From NCBI RefSeq assembly GCF_000165425.1, contig NW_001798972.1:63368-127367 (forward strand): a DNA stretch of 64,000 nt, in the 5' to 3' direction. Shown piece by piece: positions 26,232-39,300 of this stretch. The translations under genes were made by a program, and so were the position numbers. The notes beneath the pieces were generated by a model, which saw nothing but the letters and a program-made list of their open reading frames with translations, searched no databases and was not told where the DNA came from. Source of the stretch: Paramecium tetraurelia (taxonomy: Eukaryota; Ciliophora; Oligohymenophorea; Peniculida; Parameciidae). Each line of letters starts with the position of its first letter. The first letter of the stretch is position 1.

Positions 26232-29200
26232 ATGAGAAAGAAGAGAGCATTAAATGAATTCGAATTTGTTGAGAAGAAGGACAATGGTAAGGCTCAAGAA
26301 GAATTAGGAAAAGGAGCCTTTGGGAGAGTGCGTTTGGCTCATGATAAAGTGACTGATACAAAGGTAGCAATCAAAACGGTAATTAAACAAATTAAACTAG
26401 ATTCCCAAAAAATTGCTTAAAGAAAATGCATAAGCTGAAAATATTAAACGAGAAATAAAGCTGCATAGGAAATTAGATCATCCTCATATAGTAAAATTGT
26501 ATCACTCTCTTGAAGATGAGACTAATGTTTACCTTGTGCTGGAATACGTTCCTATGGGGAACTTGTTTGTCTATTTAAAAAAGCGCAAGACTTTAGAGGA
26601 GCAAGAAGCGTTCGTTTATTTTTTACAAACTGCATTAGCCTTAGATTACTTGCATAAGAAGGGAATTATACATAGAGACTTGAAGCCAGAAAACATCTTA
26701 TTGGATGCATAAGGCAATATTAAAATATGCGATTTTGGGTGGTCTGCAGAACTGCAACCAGAGAGGAGAACATTTTGCGGAACACTGGATTACATGTGTC
26801 CAGAAATGTTAAACAGTTAAAATCATGATCACAGAGTAGATATATGGGCTATGGGGATTCTCTTATTTGAAATGCTGCATGGTCACGCGCCTTATAATAA
26901 AAATAGATAATCATAAGAAGTTGTTATTAAGGCGATCTTAAATGCTGCTACTACTAAAATACCATTTAATGATAAAATTTCAAATGATGCAAAAGATTTA
27001 ATTTAGGCACTCTTAAAAGTTAACCCGCTTGATAGGTTGAGCATGGAGGAGATTTTCAATCATAAATGGATTAAAGTTCATGCAAGAGCATTATAAATAA
27101 ATATACCTGAATTTGTTTATGAAAAAGGAGTAAATGAAACAGTTTAATCCATATAAGACATATCTATAGATTTTGGTAATCTTACACAACCATCTAATAA
27201 TTATTAATCTTAAAAAATTCCATCAAAATAGCCAGGTATATAATAAAGATAAGAAAATCCAAATTTTTATTCATAATAATTACCTTCATCTTCACCATCA
27301 TTAAATAATTCAACCTATTAATAATAACAATAATAATAACAACATTAATAATAATAACATTAATAATAATCTACTACTCCTAATAAGAAACCATCATTTG
27401 ATTAACTATTTTAATCAACACATAGCAATACTAATAATCCTCCCTTACCTTAATATGAATCAACTTCCAAATCTCCTACCAGATTAACTCCAGAATAGTA
27501 AAGATAAAAAAATGAATTATTAGGCATCAATTAAATGGAGACATCAAAATAAATGGAATAATCGAATAGAATCAATTATTAAATGCAGTAAAGCTAAGAT
27601 ATGCAAAGATCGTAAATGAGAGATCAATCACCCAATTAATCTATGATGAATTCTAATTATTAAGGTGTCTCTCCAAATAAACCTGGTGTCAGTCCCAATA
27701 GTAGAAAACCTATTCTCAATGATAAGATGGCTCAATCTCAAATGATAATTAATAAGTATACTTAGCAATCAAATAACTAATCAGGAATGTTTAAAAGTTA
27801 AGACATTGCTAATCAGCAACCTTAATAATCTGATGAATTTACAAAATATATGTAATAAGAATAGGAAAGAAAAAGAAAGGAAGAAGAATTTAGAAAACAA
27901 TAATTAGCCGATTTATAAAAGAGAGAAGAATAAAGATTATTAGAAGAATAGAGAGAAAGAGAAGAGAGATAGAAATAAGAAGAATTAGAAAGATCAAGGA
28001 GGTTAAGAGAATAAGAATTAGAAAATTAAAGAAAGATTAAAGAATTTGAAGAGGAGTAAAAACGATTAAGGGAACAAGAAAAATTAAGAAAGTAAAGAGA
28101 ATAAGAAGAGTTTTTGTAAAGGTAAAGAGAACAAGAATAAGAAAAATAGAGAAAGGAGAAGGACGAATAAGATAGACTTAGAAAAGAATAATTGAGAAGA
28201 GAATAGGAAGATAGAGATCGTAAAGTCAAAGAGTAGGAAGAATAAAGGAGAAGGGAAGAATAGGTAAAAAGAGAGTAGGAAGAAAGATAAAGGAGAGAAT
28301 AAGAAAAGTGGGAGTAGGAATAGAGAGAAAGATTAAGAAAAGAAAAGGAGGAATAAGATAAGAGAAGGTAGTCTGAAGAATAATAATAAGAGAAATTAAA
28401 ACAATAAGAAAGATAAAAGTAACAATATGAAGAACAACTACGATTATAAAAATAATAGGAATAAGATAGAAAGTTAAGAGAATATGAAGAGTAGAAAAAG
28501 CAGTTAAATCGATCTAATTCTAGAAATGTTAGAAGTTAAGAAACAGAAGAAGATAAATAGGCTTAAAAGTTAAAGGAACTAGAATAAAAAGCAAGATAAG
28601 AATATTAACAACATTTGATAAATCAAAGTAATAGTAGTTATGCAAGTAAATAAATAAGTGAAAGCAAACAACAGAGAAGATAAATATCTGATGATGATCT
28701 ATTTATTGCAACAAATAATAATTCTTATATACCATAAAAATAAAAGAATGAAATGAATGAGGACGAATATGAATTAGAATAGAAGCTTCATAATATGTTA
28801 GTGTAAAATCTGTAATTAGAATTGCCTCCTATTACTAAGACATTAAAACCTGATGAAAACAGCAATCTTGATTGGGATATCAGTGTGATTGAACAATAAT
28901 AGAAACAAACTCCATTAATGAAATAATATGAAAATATTTAATAAGTAGAAGTTGCCATGCATCAAATTCCATAAAACAATAAATCACTATCACCTAATAC
29001 TAGATAAACCAGATTTACTCCAAGAGTCACTAAAATGGAAGATAGACCAACTCATATTAATAATATGTTAGATGATTAATTGGATGAATGGGATCTCAGT
29101 GAAGATCCTTAAGTAAAGTTACTTAATCAATTGCTGGAATAGCCAGAAAGGCAAAAAAAGGAGAAGCAGAAGTAAAATGTTAATACTAGCTCTAATAATG

Positions 29201-29739
29201 GATATTCATCTCAATCTTAATAATAAATATCTGTATCCACTCAACCTACAAATAAATTTAGTTTCGGTGAAAGTAAAGCTAAGCAGACTTTCAAACCAGA
29301 AACTATTGAAAATGTAGAGGAAAGCTTTAGGCAAGATAGATCAATGAGAATGAACACTTCTAGAGATAGGAGTAGGAATAAGATACCAGCTAAATCAAAT
29401 CCAAAATATAGGTAAATCTAATAAGAGTAAGAACCAGTTGAAGAATAGTACGATGAAGATTAATTAGAAGATCTAAAGAGGTCAAAATCATCCAATCAAG
29501 AAAACACCTATGACTAAAAACTAAAACAATTTAAAAAATATGACCACAATCCATATTCAGATAATTACCAAAATTAAACTTAAGAACAGTAATTTTATAT
29601 ATAATAACATAGATACAAACCAAGAAAGAGTAGGATAAGCGAAAGACAAAATAGAACTATTCCTTAGAGACCATTATAAGAAATGGACTTTTTTGATAGA
29701 CTAAAATTTGCCTTCGGGTGTTTATCCAGAAGATAATGA
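26232..29739 (+). CDS. Aurora-like Ser/Thr kinase with very long coiled tail, 1,161 aa
   Basis: ATG 26232; one 22-nt intron (26379-26400); 1,162 codons to TGA 29737-29739. Kinase domain at about 20-290: [19 protein letters not shown] (Lys), [24 protein letters not shown], then [20 protein letters not shown] together with CGTLDY-x2-PEM is the Aurora signature, and RRT carries the activation-loop Thr. The rest is unusual: a poly-Gln/Asn/Ser linker (about 300-530), then roughly 260 residues almost wholly Gln, Glu, Arg and Lys (about 530-790), likely one long charged helix, then a Ser/Asn-rich part and a hydrophobic-basic end ([16 protein letters not shown]). Auroras act in mitosis and in cilia; the tail may target it to basal bodies or microtubules (inference). 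Confidence 0.92.
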
Positions 29740-30849
29740 AAATAAAAAATTTATAACTATGTTATTATTTCATTCAAAATGTTATTTTATATGGACAAAT
29801 ATTTATAATAATGATTTGAAAAAGTGCTTTTTATACATTATATCTTATAAAATTTCATTAGGAAAATTTCTAAAAGAGGGAGAAAAAGGAAAAGATAAAT
29901 AATTTAAAATTAATTATAAATGCAGTTATGATACAACATAGATAGAGAGGATTGTTGAAGGATTCTACTTAAATTTTGGTAAAAAACGATTACAACTTAA
30001 CTTTGTCTAGGTAAGCAGAGAAAAATCAACCAAATATGAAGAAATATGGAAATTATTTTATACTTCTTTTGTTTTTTCAATGTATGTACATACTTGCTAG
30101 AAACATTATAATAATAAGTTGAAGACTTTCCTTAGTAATATTTTTAGACGTTTTCAAAGTTGAGGAGGAAAATGGTTAAGAAAGTTTGAGTAAAGAATTG
30201 TCGATAAAATTAGGAAAGTTTCTTATAAAGAGAAAACACTCAGATGAATTTTATCTAAATATAATATTGATTTCCAATTTTATGCTTTATCAACCATTTT
30301 GAAAAATCCCTATAATTAATTGTTGATGAGAATTTGATGGTAACTTTGTTTCTGATAAATAAAAATTTTGAAGAACAATGAGTAATTACTACGCAGTAAT
30401 AGCTTGACTATTTTTTTCTTGATTATAACCTTATTATTTTGAGAAATAATATTTTAACTTATATTTTCAAAATAAATGGATTGAGGAAAAATATTTACAC
30501 TTAACCATATTTAAATAAAGTAACATTGTTTATTAAAATTGACAAATGCAATATATTGGATCACTTTTTCATAAAATTAATATTGATTAAAGATCATTAG
30601 ATTAATTTAATGAATAATTTATAAATGAATAAAAAAATAAATATATTTATAAATATATAAGGTCTCCTCTTAGCAAACAAGAAGTAAGAAAAACAATAAT
30701 TTAGATATAATTTTTGGTGAGATTTTATGATATGTAAGATCTCATTTTTATTTTTACCTAAATAACGATGCAAATGTAATTTATAAGAAAATAATTATTA
30801 ATAATATATTTAATATTTTGATATTACTTTTCATAAATTATTAGTGTTA
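29740..30849. other. AT-rich intergenic stretch with a doubtful frame
   Basis: A ciliate-code frame from an ATG near 29,760 stays open to a TGA near 30,160 (about 130 codons) and includes FKINYKCSYDTTQIERIVEG, but it has few Gln codons and no domain. It may be a gene remnant. The remaining 700 bp is AT-rich with nothing supportable. Confidence 0.3.
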
Positions 30850-33288
30850 ATGTTGTCTCATATTTTTTAGAATATATGTCCAAATCATAACAGTGAAGTA
30901 GTTGCAATTAAACTGTCTGCCCATAAATAAGTTGAGGATGTTCTCATGTGCCTATACTGTCTAACAGGAAATGCTTAATATCCTGTTGTTCCATTAAATG
31001 AAATCTAAAAGTTGTATGAAGCTAAACTTGTATTTATTAAGTAGTTGCAAGTTGAAAAGCATTAATTAATAAAAGCATATCTTAATAAAATAATAGATAC
31101 TTTGAGTTAGTTGAAAAATGATCTGAATGTTCAATTAGATAAAGGAATTGAGTTATTAGAAAACTAACTAGAATATGAAAATCTAAGACTTCAGAGAGAG
31201 CAGAATAATCAAGAGGATCAGGAGCAGACTTTAGAATATTATCTTCAATTCATAGTTAGTTGTGAATCCAGTTACGGTTAATAACACAGAGGAGAAGATG
31301 AATTTAGTTGGATACAATCCTTATCTAAGGAATTATAGAAATTAAGCAAATTACAAGAAATATAAGACTGTTTATTGATTTCAAAAGATCTCAAAAAATA
31401 ATATTAAATAAAAGATTAAAATCTAAAGTCCCAAAATTAAATAAAAAAATTACTATAAACGATTTCATAGAAAAAATTCAATGAGAGAACACCTAATTTG
31501 AATTTTAATTGCCAAGTACATGGCAAAGAAATCATTTTATTTGATATGAATCATTAGACAGAAAAGCAGAAGAGGTTATGCTGTATAGAATGCATGCCCT
31601 CCTCATATATCTCATTAACAAAGGCTTAGGAGAAATTAAAATAATTTGAGACTAGAAGGTCTAATTATTTTCAACAATAAATACTTGATAAGGAATAATA
31701 ATACGAATAAGTCTAGGAACAGATAATCAAAATTGAAAATTAAATTGTTGAGTAGATCAAGAATTTAAGGGTTAATTTTGAAGACAATATATTAGCAATG
31801 AAATAAAAAATTGTCTTAAGTCTCAATTCAAATAATTATGACATTTAAAATCTGAATTATTCAGAACTACAAGAACGGATTGACATTATAAGTAAATCAG
31901 AAGAAAATTAATAATGTATCATTTTTTAAGAATATCAGGAAATATAAAATTCTATTCTCTCTTAATTAAAAGAATAATTATAATAATTATATCAATACTA
32001 ATAAAATTTATATGATAACCTAAGATCTACCTTATGCAATTCTCAAGAGATAAGCAAGGCAACTAGCTAATCAGATTAATAAACCCATAATATTAATTAT
32101 TTTATAATTGAAAATAGAGAAACATCAAACAGCAATTAATTGGAATTGTTAACTCAAAAATCTCAAGAATCCCAAGATTACAAAAGTAGTAATTAAACCT
32201 AAAAAGAATTCAATTTGTTGACATTATCAACTATCAATGAAAATCGTTAAACAAGAAGCGCCTCTGCATAAGTCAAATCAAAAATTCAAGAAACAGAAAA
32301 GTAAAAAGATGATGAAAATCAAATAGAACTTTATTAAGAAAATAATTATGAATTAATTGAAAAGTTTAAGTGGGAATAAAATTGTCATGCCATATCATTT
32401 AATCAAGATAATAGCCTTATGATTAGTGGTTGTTAAAATGACATAACTGTTTGGGAATTTAACAATGGAAAAATAAAAAAAAAATAATAATTGACTGGAC
32501 ATACTAACTTAGTTATTTCTTTGTTTTTCAGTTTGAGTAAACCGGAGTTCATATCTGGAAGTACGGATAAATCTATTAGATATTGGCAATTTGTTGAAAA
32601 TTAATGGACTTGCACTTAGATGCTTTTAGGGCATAAGAGACAAATAGATTGTTTATTGTTTGATAATAAAGGTGATTAAATTATATCCTGCAGTTGTGAT
32701 AAGTCTATAAGGGTGTGGAGGAAAAATGAATAATTAAAATGGATATAGGTTTAAGTGTTAACCGATCATTAAGCATATGTTAGATGTATAAGTTTTAGCA
32801 AGTCTCAAGAGTTGTTTGTATCATGTGGAGAAGATAAGTTGATTATTATTTGGGAAATTGATGAATTCAAAGAGTGGAAATCGAAATAAATAATTAAAAA
32901 TAGTGACTATGGATATCGGATATGCTTTGTTTAAAATAATTTGTTGATATGGCAACCAAGAAATATTAATTAATCAATTATATTTTAGTTAAATGATAAC
33001 TTAAATCAGTTTGAATAGAGTACTTAAAATATCTAATTACTACTATCTAATAATGGATATTAAAACTTTTTTCCATCTCTATATAATGAAAATAAATAAA
33101 TTGTTATAAATAAACATGGAAGATACGTATATGTTTTGAAAAAGTTAATTAATGATTAATTTTCGATTTCTTAAGTGATTGAAGTCGGTCACTATTGTAA
33201 TTATGGTTCATTATCACCAAATGGTGAATACTTAGTGATTTGGGATGAAGGATCCAAATATTTTTAAATCAGAAAAGCCAAATTTTGA
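30850..33288 (+). CDS. Zinc-finger/coiled-coil/WD40 scaffold, 812 aa
   Basis: Intronless, 813 codons from ATG 30850 to TGA 33286-33288. Two B-box-like zinc sites start the protein: CPNHNSEVV with a later CLYC, and CQVHGKEI followed by CCIEC (about residue 235). Between and after them lie long Gln/Leu coiled coils (about 60-500). The C-terminal 300 residues form a WD40 propeller (HAISFNQDNSLMISGCQNDI, SLSKPEFISGSTDKSIRYWQ, LLFDNKGDQIISCSCDKSIR, FVSCGEDKLIIIWEI). The layout resembles TRIM-like scaffolds without a RING. A paralogue lies at 45574-47244. Function probably protein-protein assembly; partner unknown. Confidence 0.88.
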
Positions 33289-33521
33289 TAATTTTTATTA
33301 GATAACCAATATCAATATTACAATAGTACTACAATATATAATATTGATTATATTAACTAAAGTAATATATTATTAAACATTTTAAATTAATCTGTAATTA
33401 AATGATTCTAAATGTTATCTAATTTTTTATTGAAGCCAAAATCTGTATTTAATTGACAAAGATTTATATGAATTACTATAAGTTTAATGTCCAATAATAA
33501 ATTTTTTAAAGTAAATTCAAT

Positions 33522-33892
33522 ATGGGAAGTTGTTAAGTTAGCTCACAAGCCACATATCTAAAAAAGGATGATGATTAAATTGAAACAACATCACAACCAA
33601 ATATTTAATCAGTTCAATTTACTCCTCTTGTCTGTAACATCGTTGGGGATTAGGATAGAATGGATGATTTATTCTTGGATTTAGAAAGATAACCATCTCT
33701 AAGTATTATATAGCATACCTCTAATTCTTAAGAAAATGTAAAATTTATTATTATGGTAAGTTCTAGCTTAAATCTAAAGTCTAAATTACTCATGATCCTC
33801 AATCTCTCACTTTAAACCAATCATAGAATGGAATCAAATCACCCAAGAAATCTAAAAACTTGAATGCAAAATTTAAAGAGATGATATATTGA
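33522..33892 (+). CDS. Small protein with possible N-myristoylation site, 113 aa
   Basis: ATG 33522 starts MGSCQVSSQ, where Gly2 plus Cys4 and a Ser at position 7 fit N-myristoylation with palmitoylation. One 29-nt intron (33732-33760) yields 114 codons to TGA 33890-33892. Hydrophilic, Ser/Gln/Lys-rich, ending KSPKKSKNLNAKFKEMIY. No domain recognised. Membrane attachment is inferred from the N-terminus only. Confidence 0.7.
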
Positions 33893-34440
33893 AATACATT
33901 CATCGTAAGTACATTAATTTGAAATTATATTTATACACCATACTATAAATCAACTCATTTAAAACTTTTTCAAGATAAACTAGATATCTGAACCTCAATT
34001 ACAACATATTAAAACTTTAATATTTATTAAAAAATAATATCTAATTAATTAAGAACGATAATTTACAAATTTAGAGTTACGTATCAATAATAATAATCTG
34101 AATTCAAAGCAAGATAGAACACCCTATTAATAAGATTTGATATAATGTCAGAATTAGCAATTATACTCTAATATTATAAAAAATAGGTTTTTTAATGAAT
34201 ATAGAATACCAATATTCTCCAAAGTTCTTTTGAATTCGGTTATTTTTTTGAGAATCCTTACTTATTTTTTAGTTTTACATTCATTTAAGTCAATATATTC
34301 ATCAATAGATAATATTGTAAGTGCAATTATGCATTATAATAAATTCCTAATCATAATATTACATTTATTTGATCATTTAATATCTAAACAATCTCTCATA
34401 TTGGTATCAAATGAATGAAATAAAGCACTTCTATCCAATC
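33893..34440 (+). other. Coding-like stretch, start not found
   Basis: A frame open from about 33,960 to a TGA at about 34,417 reads first as a Gln/Asn-rich helical piece (ELRINNNNLNSKQDRTPYQQ) and then as two hydrophobic segments. I cannot place a start codon or splice it to the 33522 gene. It may be a separate partial gene or a decayed copy. Confidence 0.25.
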
Positions 34441-34734
34441 ATACATGAGTTCCTTATAAAATCACTTTGTTCAGCTAAAACTCTTCAAACTCTCTCTATT
34501 GTATTTTAAATTGTATTATTAAATTATTCAAAATTAAGCTCCTTCAATTGAAAGAATAATATATTTCAAATAAAAAATTAAGAATTCAAATTGTAAAATC
34601 TTTCAAAAGGCCTACATAGATTGTCAATTGTTTAATAGATTTAAAAAATAATATTTAAATATCAGAAAAGATGTTGTGTTTTCAATATAGAAAAATATTA
34701 TTTTTTTTTTGAAACCTTTTTAAATAATTTTGAT

Positions 34735-35852
34735 TCATTGTTATTCCACTACTAATTCATAACTTCCAGGTCCTAATTCTGAATACTTTTCAACCTAAAA
34801 CCTTCTTGATTTCCCAAAACTTGTATTAGTGTTACTTTTTTTTATATATTCAGATTAATAAAGAAAATCTTTAATATCATAGCTACCAGGTCCGATCGAA
34901 TCAAATGGCTTTTATTTGTCCTCGATGCTTGACTTTTATCTTTTTGAGTTTTTCTTATCAACCTAATCGATCTCAATGAAATCTTTAACATCATAGCTTC
35001 CAGGACCTGGAGGACCAAATTTTTCTTGACTGCTCCTTCTAATTTTTTCCATCTTTTTTCTTCTGGCAACTTATTTAATTTACATTGCCGATCTTGGTCT
35101 TAAACTTATGGTTTCTTTTTCTCTAACTTCTTTTTATTTCATTAATTCTTGGATATATTTATCCTCCTTTCTATTGTAATAGGATCTAACCATTAGTTTT
35201 GGTTTGAGCAGTCGCTCTATTCTATCTATTTTTTTTCTCTCTACTTTCTAATCTATTTTATAGGCTCCAGGCCCAGGAGTTATAAACTTTGTATTTTCTT
35301 AAGATAACTTTCTGGCTGTGCCAAAAGATATACTTCTTTAAGATTTTTGATTCAAATCATATGTTCCAGGACCTGGGAACTCTTAATGGTGTTCACTACA
35401 ATGTCTTGAATTGAAAACGAAGGTTTTTGATTGCTTACTCTATAGAATATTATATTATCCAGGACCTGGATTTTAAAATTGTTTTAACTATTTTCTTTTA
35501 CCTTTGGTAAAACTTATGAAGGGACGGTTATATTATAAATGAGCGGGATGTTATACCTCATAGGAACCTGGCCCTACACTCTATTTTGACCTTTCAGAGT
35601 TCTGTCTTTAATATGTGTAGGAATTAGAGTTTTCAGCGTTTGACAAGGCTTATTCTTAAGTTTTTATTCGAATTCTGGGATTTGAATTTAATTTAGTTGT
35701 CATACCTGACCTATTTGAATATGCACTCAGCCTCATTTCATTAAATAACTTATTCACTTATGGCTAGCTGGAAGCCACTCTAATATGATGATCAATTTTG
35801 ACTACATTTAAGCAACTGGGAGAACCTTATCGAAGAATTAAGTATCTAGCAT
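34735..35852 (-). CDS. SHIPPO / sperm-tail PG-rich repeat protein (ODF3-like), 363 aa
   Basis: ATG 35852 (MLDTQFFDKVLPVAQ), a 26-nt intron (35780-35805), 364 codons to TGA 34735-34737. Seven PG-rich repeat cores are visible: VGPGSYEV, NPGPGQYN, PGPGTYD, PGPGAYK, PGPGSYD, IGPGSYD and LGPGSYE, spaced about 30-110 residues and separated by basic linkers. This is the STPGR/SHIPPO repeat of ODF3, CIMAP and related axonemal proteins; members bind the lumen or surface of ciliary microtubules. In a ciliate a role in axoneme or cortical microtubules is likely. Conserved length class, nothing missing. Confidence 0.9.
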
Positions 35853-36275
35853 CAAAAATTACTTGTTCTATAGTAATAATATTAATTAATTTAATTAAAA
35901 ATATTTATTCTTTAGGTTCATTTATTTTAATCTATATTTTGGTAAATACTTCGAATCACATTTGAGTGAATATTCCTCTTGTGATCATATCCATACACTC
36001 ATATAATAATGAGGGTTAAAACGTTACAATAGCTTTGATAATCTAAAACATATCATATGATTAAAATTGGATAATGTGATCTATTTAAAATTATGATATA
36101 CTCAAAATTTCTATGACTTTGATATTGCTATTATTTTTTCTTCTTAATTGATTGTTTATTATGCACAAATTAATTGATAGATAATATAATACTCTTTCTA
36201 ATAGCTTTAAATCAATCATACTTAAATCGGCTTGATTTTATCATATTATTATTAAATTTAGTATAATATTTAAAA
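35853..36275. other. Divergent intergenic region
   Basis: About 420 bp, AT-rich, between the SHIPPO-repeat and PARP genes. No coding signal. Confidence 0.5.
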
Positions 36276-36368
36276 ATGAATCAATGGGGGTTCTCATTTA
36301 AGCATTCATAAATAAAAGATGAATTCGACTCCTATGGAGGATTATTAAAAGTTGATAATTAAAAAAAA

Positions 36369-39300
36369 ATGTAAAATTATTCAGACTAACCTTTAAAAGG
36401 TTACAAAACGAATAATAAAAAAAATAACAATAAAAGACCTAATAGGAATTAATAGATGGACCTTTATGAACAAAAATATAAAAATTCCGATGAACGTTAG
36501 TAATATTCTCAAGTAAACACATATAATAATAATAATGAACAACAAATGAATTCAAATAACTATGAACCTTAGTATTATGGATATAATTAGCATGATAATA
36601 ATCATCAAGATTAAGATTCTTGGAATTAATCTAATTAGCCATAAAAATCATAATAGCAGAATTAATACTAATATTAATAATAGCAATAACAATAGCAATA
36701 GCAATAATATCAATAATAATCATAGCAATAACAATATCAATATTAATAACAATAACTACAACAATAACATTAATAATCGTCATATCAATAGCAATAATTA
36801 TAATATTCACAATAAATATAACCATTCCCTCAGTAAACCTCATTTCCTGTTCAACCCCTTTATTAAAATTAATTCTAATTTAATCAATAAATACCACCAC
36901 AACAAGAATAATCAAATCCGTTGAATATCATGTAAGATTTGTAGCTCAATTAAAATCATACTCAAAATGATACTGGTTTTACCGAAGTCTAAATAAGTCA
37001 GTACAACTAGCCGTCAAAAAATAATTCCTAAATAAATTAGAGCTCTCAAATCCCTAAATCAATAATAACTTCCCTTGCAAAAGAAGAGTAACTAGATAGT
37101 TATTATAACTCTTATCATAAATTAATAGATTATTTTTTTCAATATGCAGACATCGAGATTAAAATTTCTAATATTAATCCAATTGTTGAACCAAGATTGA
37201 ATGAAATTTATTTTGATCTCAAAGAATTGAGATTAAAGATATAACAAATTGACATTGAAGACTAATTACGTGCAAATAGGACTTACTAAGTAAAAGAACA
37301 ATAGGAAAACAACATTTCTTAAAAGGATAAAATGATTATTCTACATAGTCTCATAATTGAAAATCTATATCGAGAGGCCGAAAATCACAAATCAAAAATA
37401 TTAATAAGCTACCAAAAATATCAATATAAAATAAATCCATTAGATCAGCACTACGAAGAGAACGCTAAAAACTTTTATTTAATTTTCAAAAAAAAATGGG
37501 ATAATCACATTATATTGATCGAATAATGCAAATCAGAATTTGAAGCTAATTCCAAAATAAAATTATTGAAAGTACCCAGAATCAACTAATCCTTCTGCAA
37601 AGAACTTGGTTTTCAAAATCCAATTATTATGTTGACATCTGATCTTAATCTGGTAACCTTGAGTACCACAGCTTTATACAATGACGGATTAGCATTATAA
37701 AAAAAAACCAATGAAATAATAGTTATAAACTCCTTTGATCAAAATTAGAAAGAAAATATCTCAACTTTAAATGATAAGTTCTAGAAATTTCTTCAGGATC
37801 CCTAATATATAAAAAATGTTAAAGAAACTTTCGATATTGACTGTTAACCACAAAAGGATATTAATGAGATTGACAAATGCATACAAGCACTTTAAGCAAG
37901 AGAATATATAGAAATAACAGTTACCACCCCAATATTTAATTTATAAAATAAAGGAAAGTATTTAGTATAAGCTGAATTGCAACTATGGATAGAAGGCTAT
38001 TAAACATAAGAGATGATTAATTAAAAATTAAAAGTTGTGAAATAACAATTAAATGAAATCTACAATCCACCAATAATAATATAGGTATTTGAATAAGAAA
38101 AAATTAATTTGTGGAAGAATTATTTAGGTTCCCTTTTTGAAAATCAAAATAATTCAAAGGAATGCATAACTAGAGAGGATAAGGGTATATTAACAATTGA
38201 ACTTAATGGGCATTAAGATGTAATTTATGAAAAGAAAGAGAAAATAGAAACTTTGTTTAAACAATTTTAATGCAAAAATATTGAATATTAATGTGAAAAT
38301 GACATACTTAAGGTGTTAGTGAGTAAGAAAGCTTAATTATCAAAATTATTTAAAGCAATTTTTACAGAAATTGCTTCAGAATTTGGACAATGCTAGATTT
38401 AAATGATTGATGTTAATGAAAAATCACTGACTGTAATAATTGAGGTTTACTTTAATTCAATAGATTACAAATTTACAAATATAAGTGCAAAAGTTGTTCA
38501 GTTTTTGTTTGATCTAGATTACATACTATTAAAAATTAATTTTAAAGAGTTCTTATAGTTTTAAGGTCTAAAAGAGATTTAATTTTAGGAATAGTATCAA
38601 GTTGCTGTAGCAATAGGAAAGTAAAAAGAAGTTGGGATCATTGGGAGATAAAAGGAATTAGATGAAATAAAATAAATGTCGAAATAGTTTGATCAATCAA
38701 AGAAAGAGAATTATACTTCTATAATTATTGATTGCGATAATAAATTGGTTTTTAATAGAATTAAATAGTTAAACTCAAAGCCTAAGTAAGATGCCAATGT
38801 TGATGATGAAAACGCTGTAGTGATTAGCTTTCCATAGGAGAATAAGATAATGATATAAGCATCTAAGAAATAGATTTAATAAGAAAAGGATAAGATGAAT
38901 AACAAGATCCAATAATTTAAAGGTGAAATTTCAACTAAGTCTTGTTAATTCTCTGATAAGGAAGTTAAATATATTGATAAAAACTTTAAATCACTTTTGG
39001 AAAAATTACAAAAGAATAATGAAATAATAATATCTACTTCTTCTCAAGGTCCAATATCATTATAATCAGAGAAATCTGCAGCATGTACTTTGGAATATTA
39101 AAATAAGAAGATTCAAATAATCTATGGAGACATCTCAACTATTTAATGTGATGCAATAGTCAATTCTTGTAATAACAAAATATCTTTTGGTGATTCATTA
39201 TAGTTAACTGGTGTTGCTTAAAGTATCTTCTAGTTGGGAGGAACATAATATTCATCAGCTTGTTAGGAATACATCAGAAAGCATTATGAGTTAGAGATAG

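Noticed and set aside
27301-27375. AATAAT-type simple repeat as a microsatellite or regulatory repeat
   Set aside because: It is the poly-Gln coding tract of the Aurora-like kinase linker, in frame.
28026-28229. Ser/Tyr/Leu-rich minus-strand frame
   Set aside because: Antisense of the Gln/Glu/Arg helix of the Aurora-like kinase.
36562-36924. Asn/Ile-rich frame and its minus-strand Ile/Val partner
   Set aside because: Other-frame readings of the poly-Gln (TAA/TAG/CAA) tract of the PARP gene.
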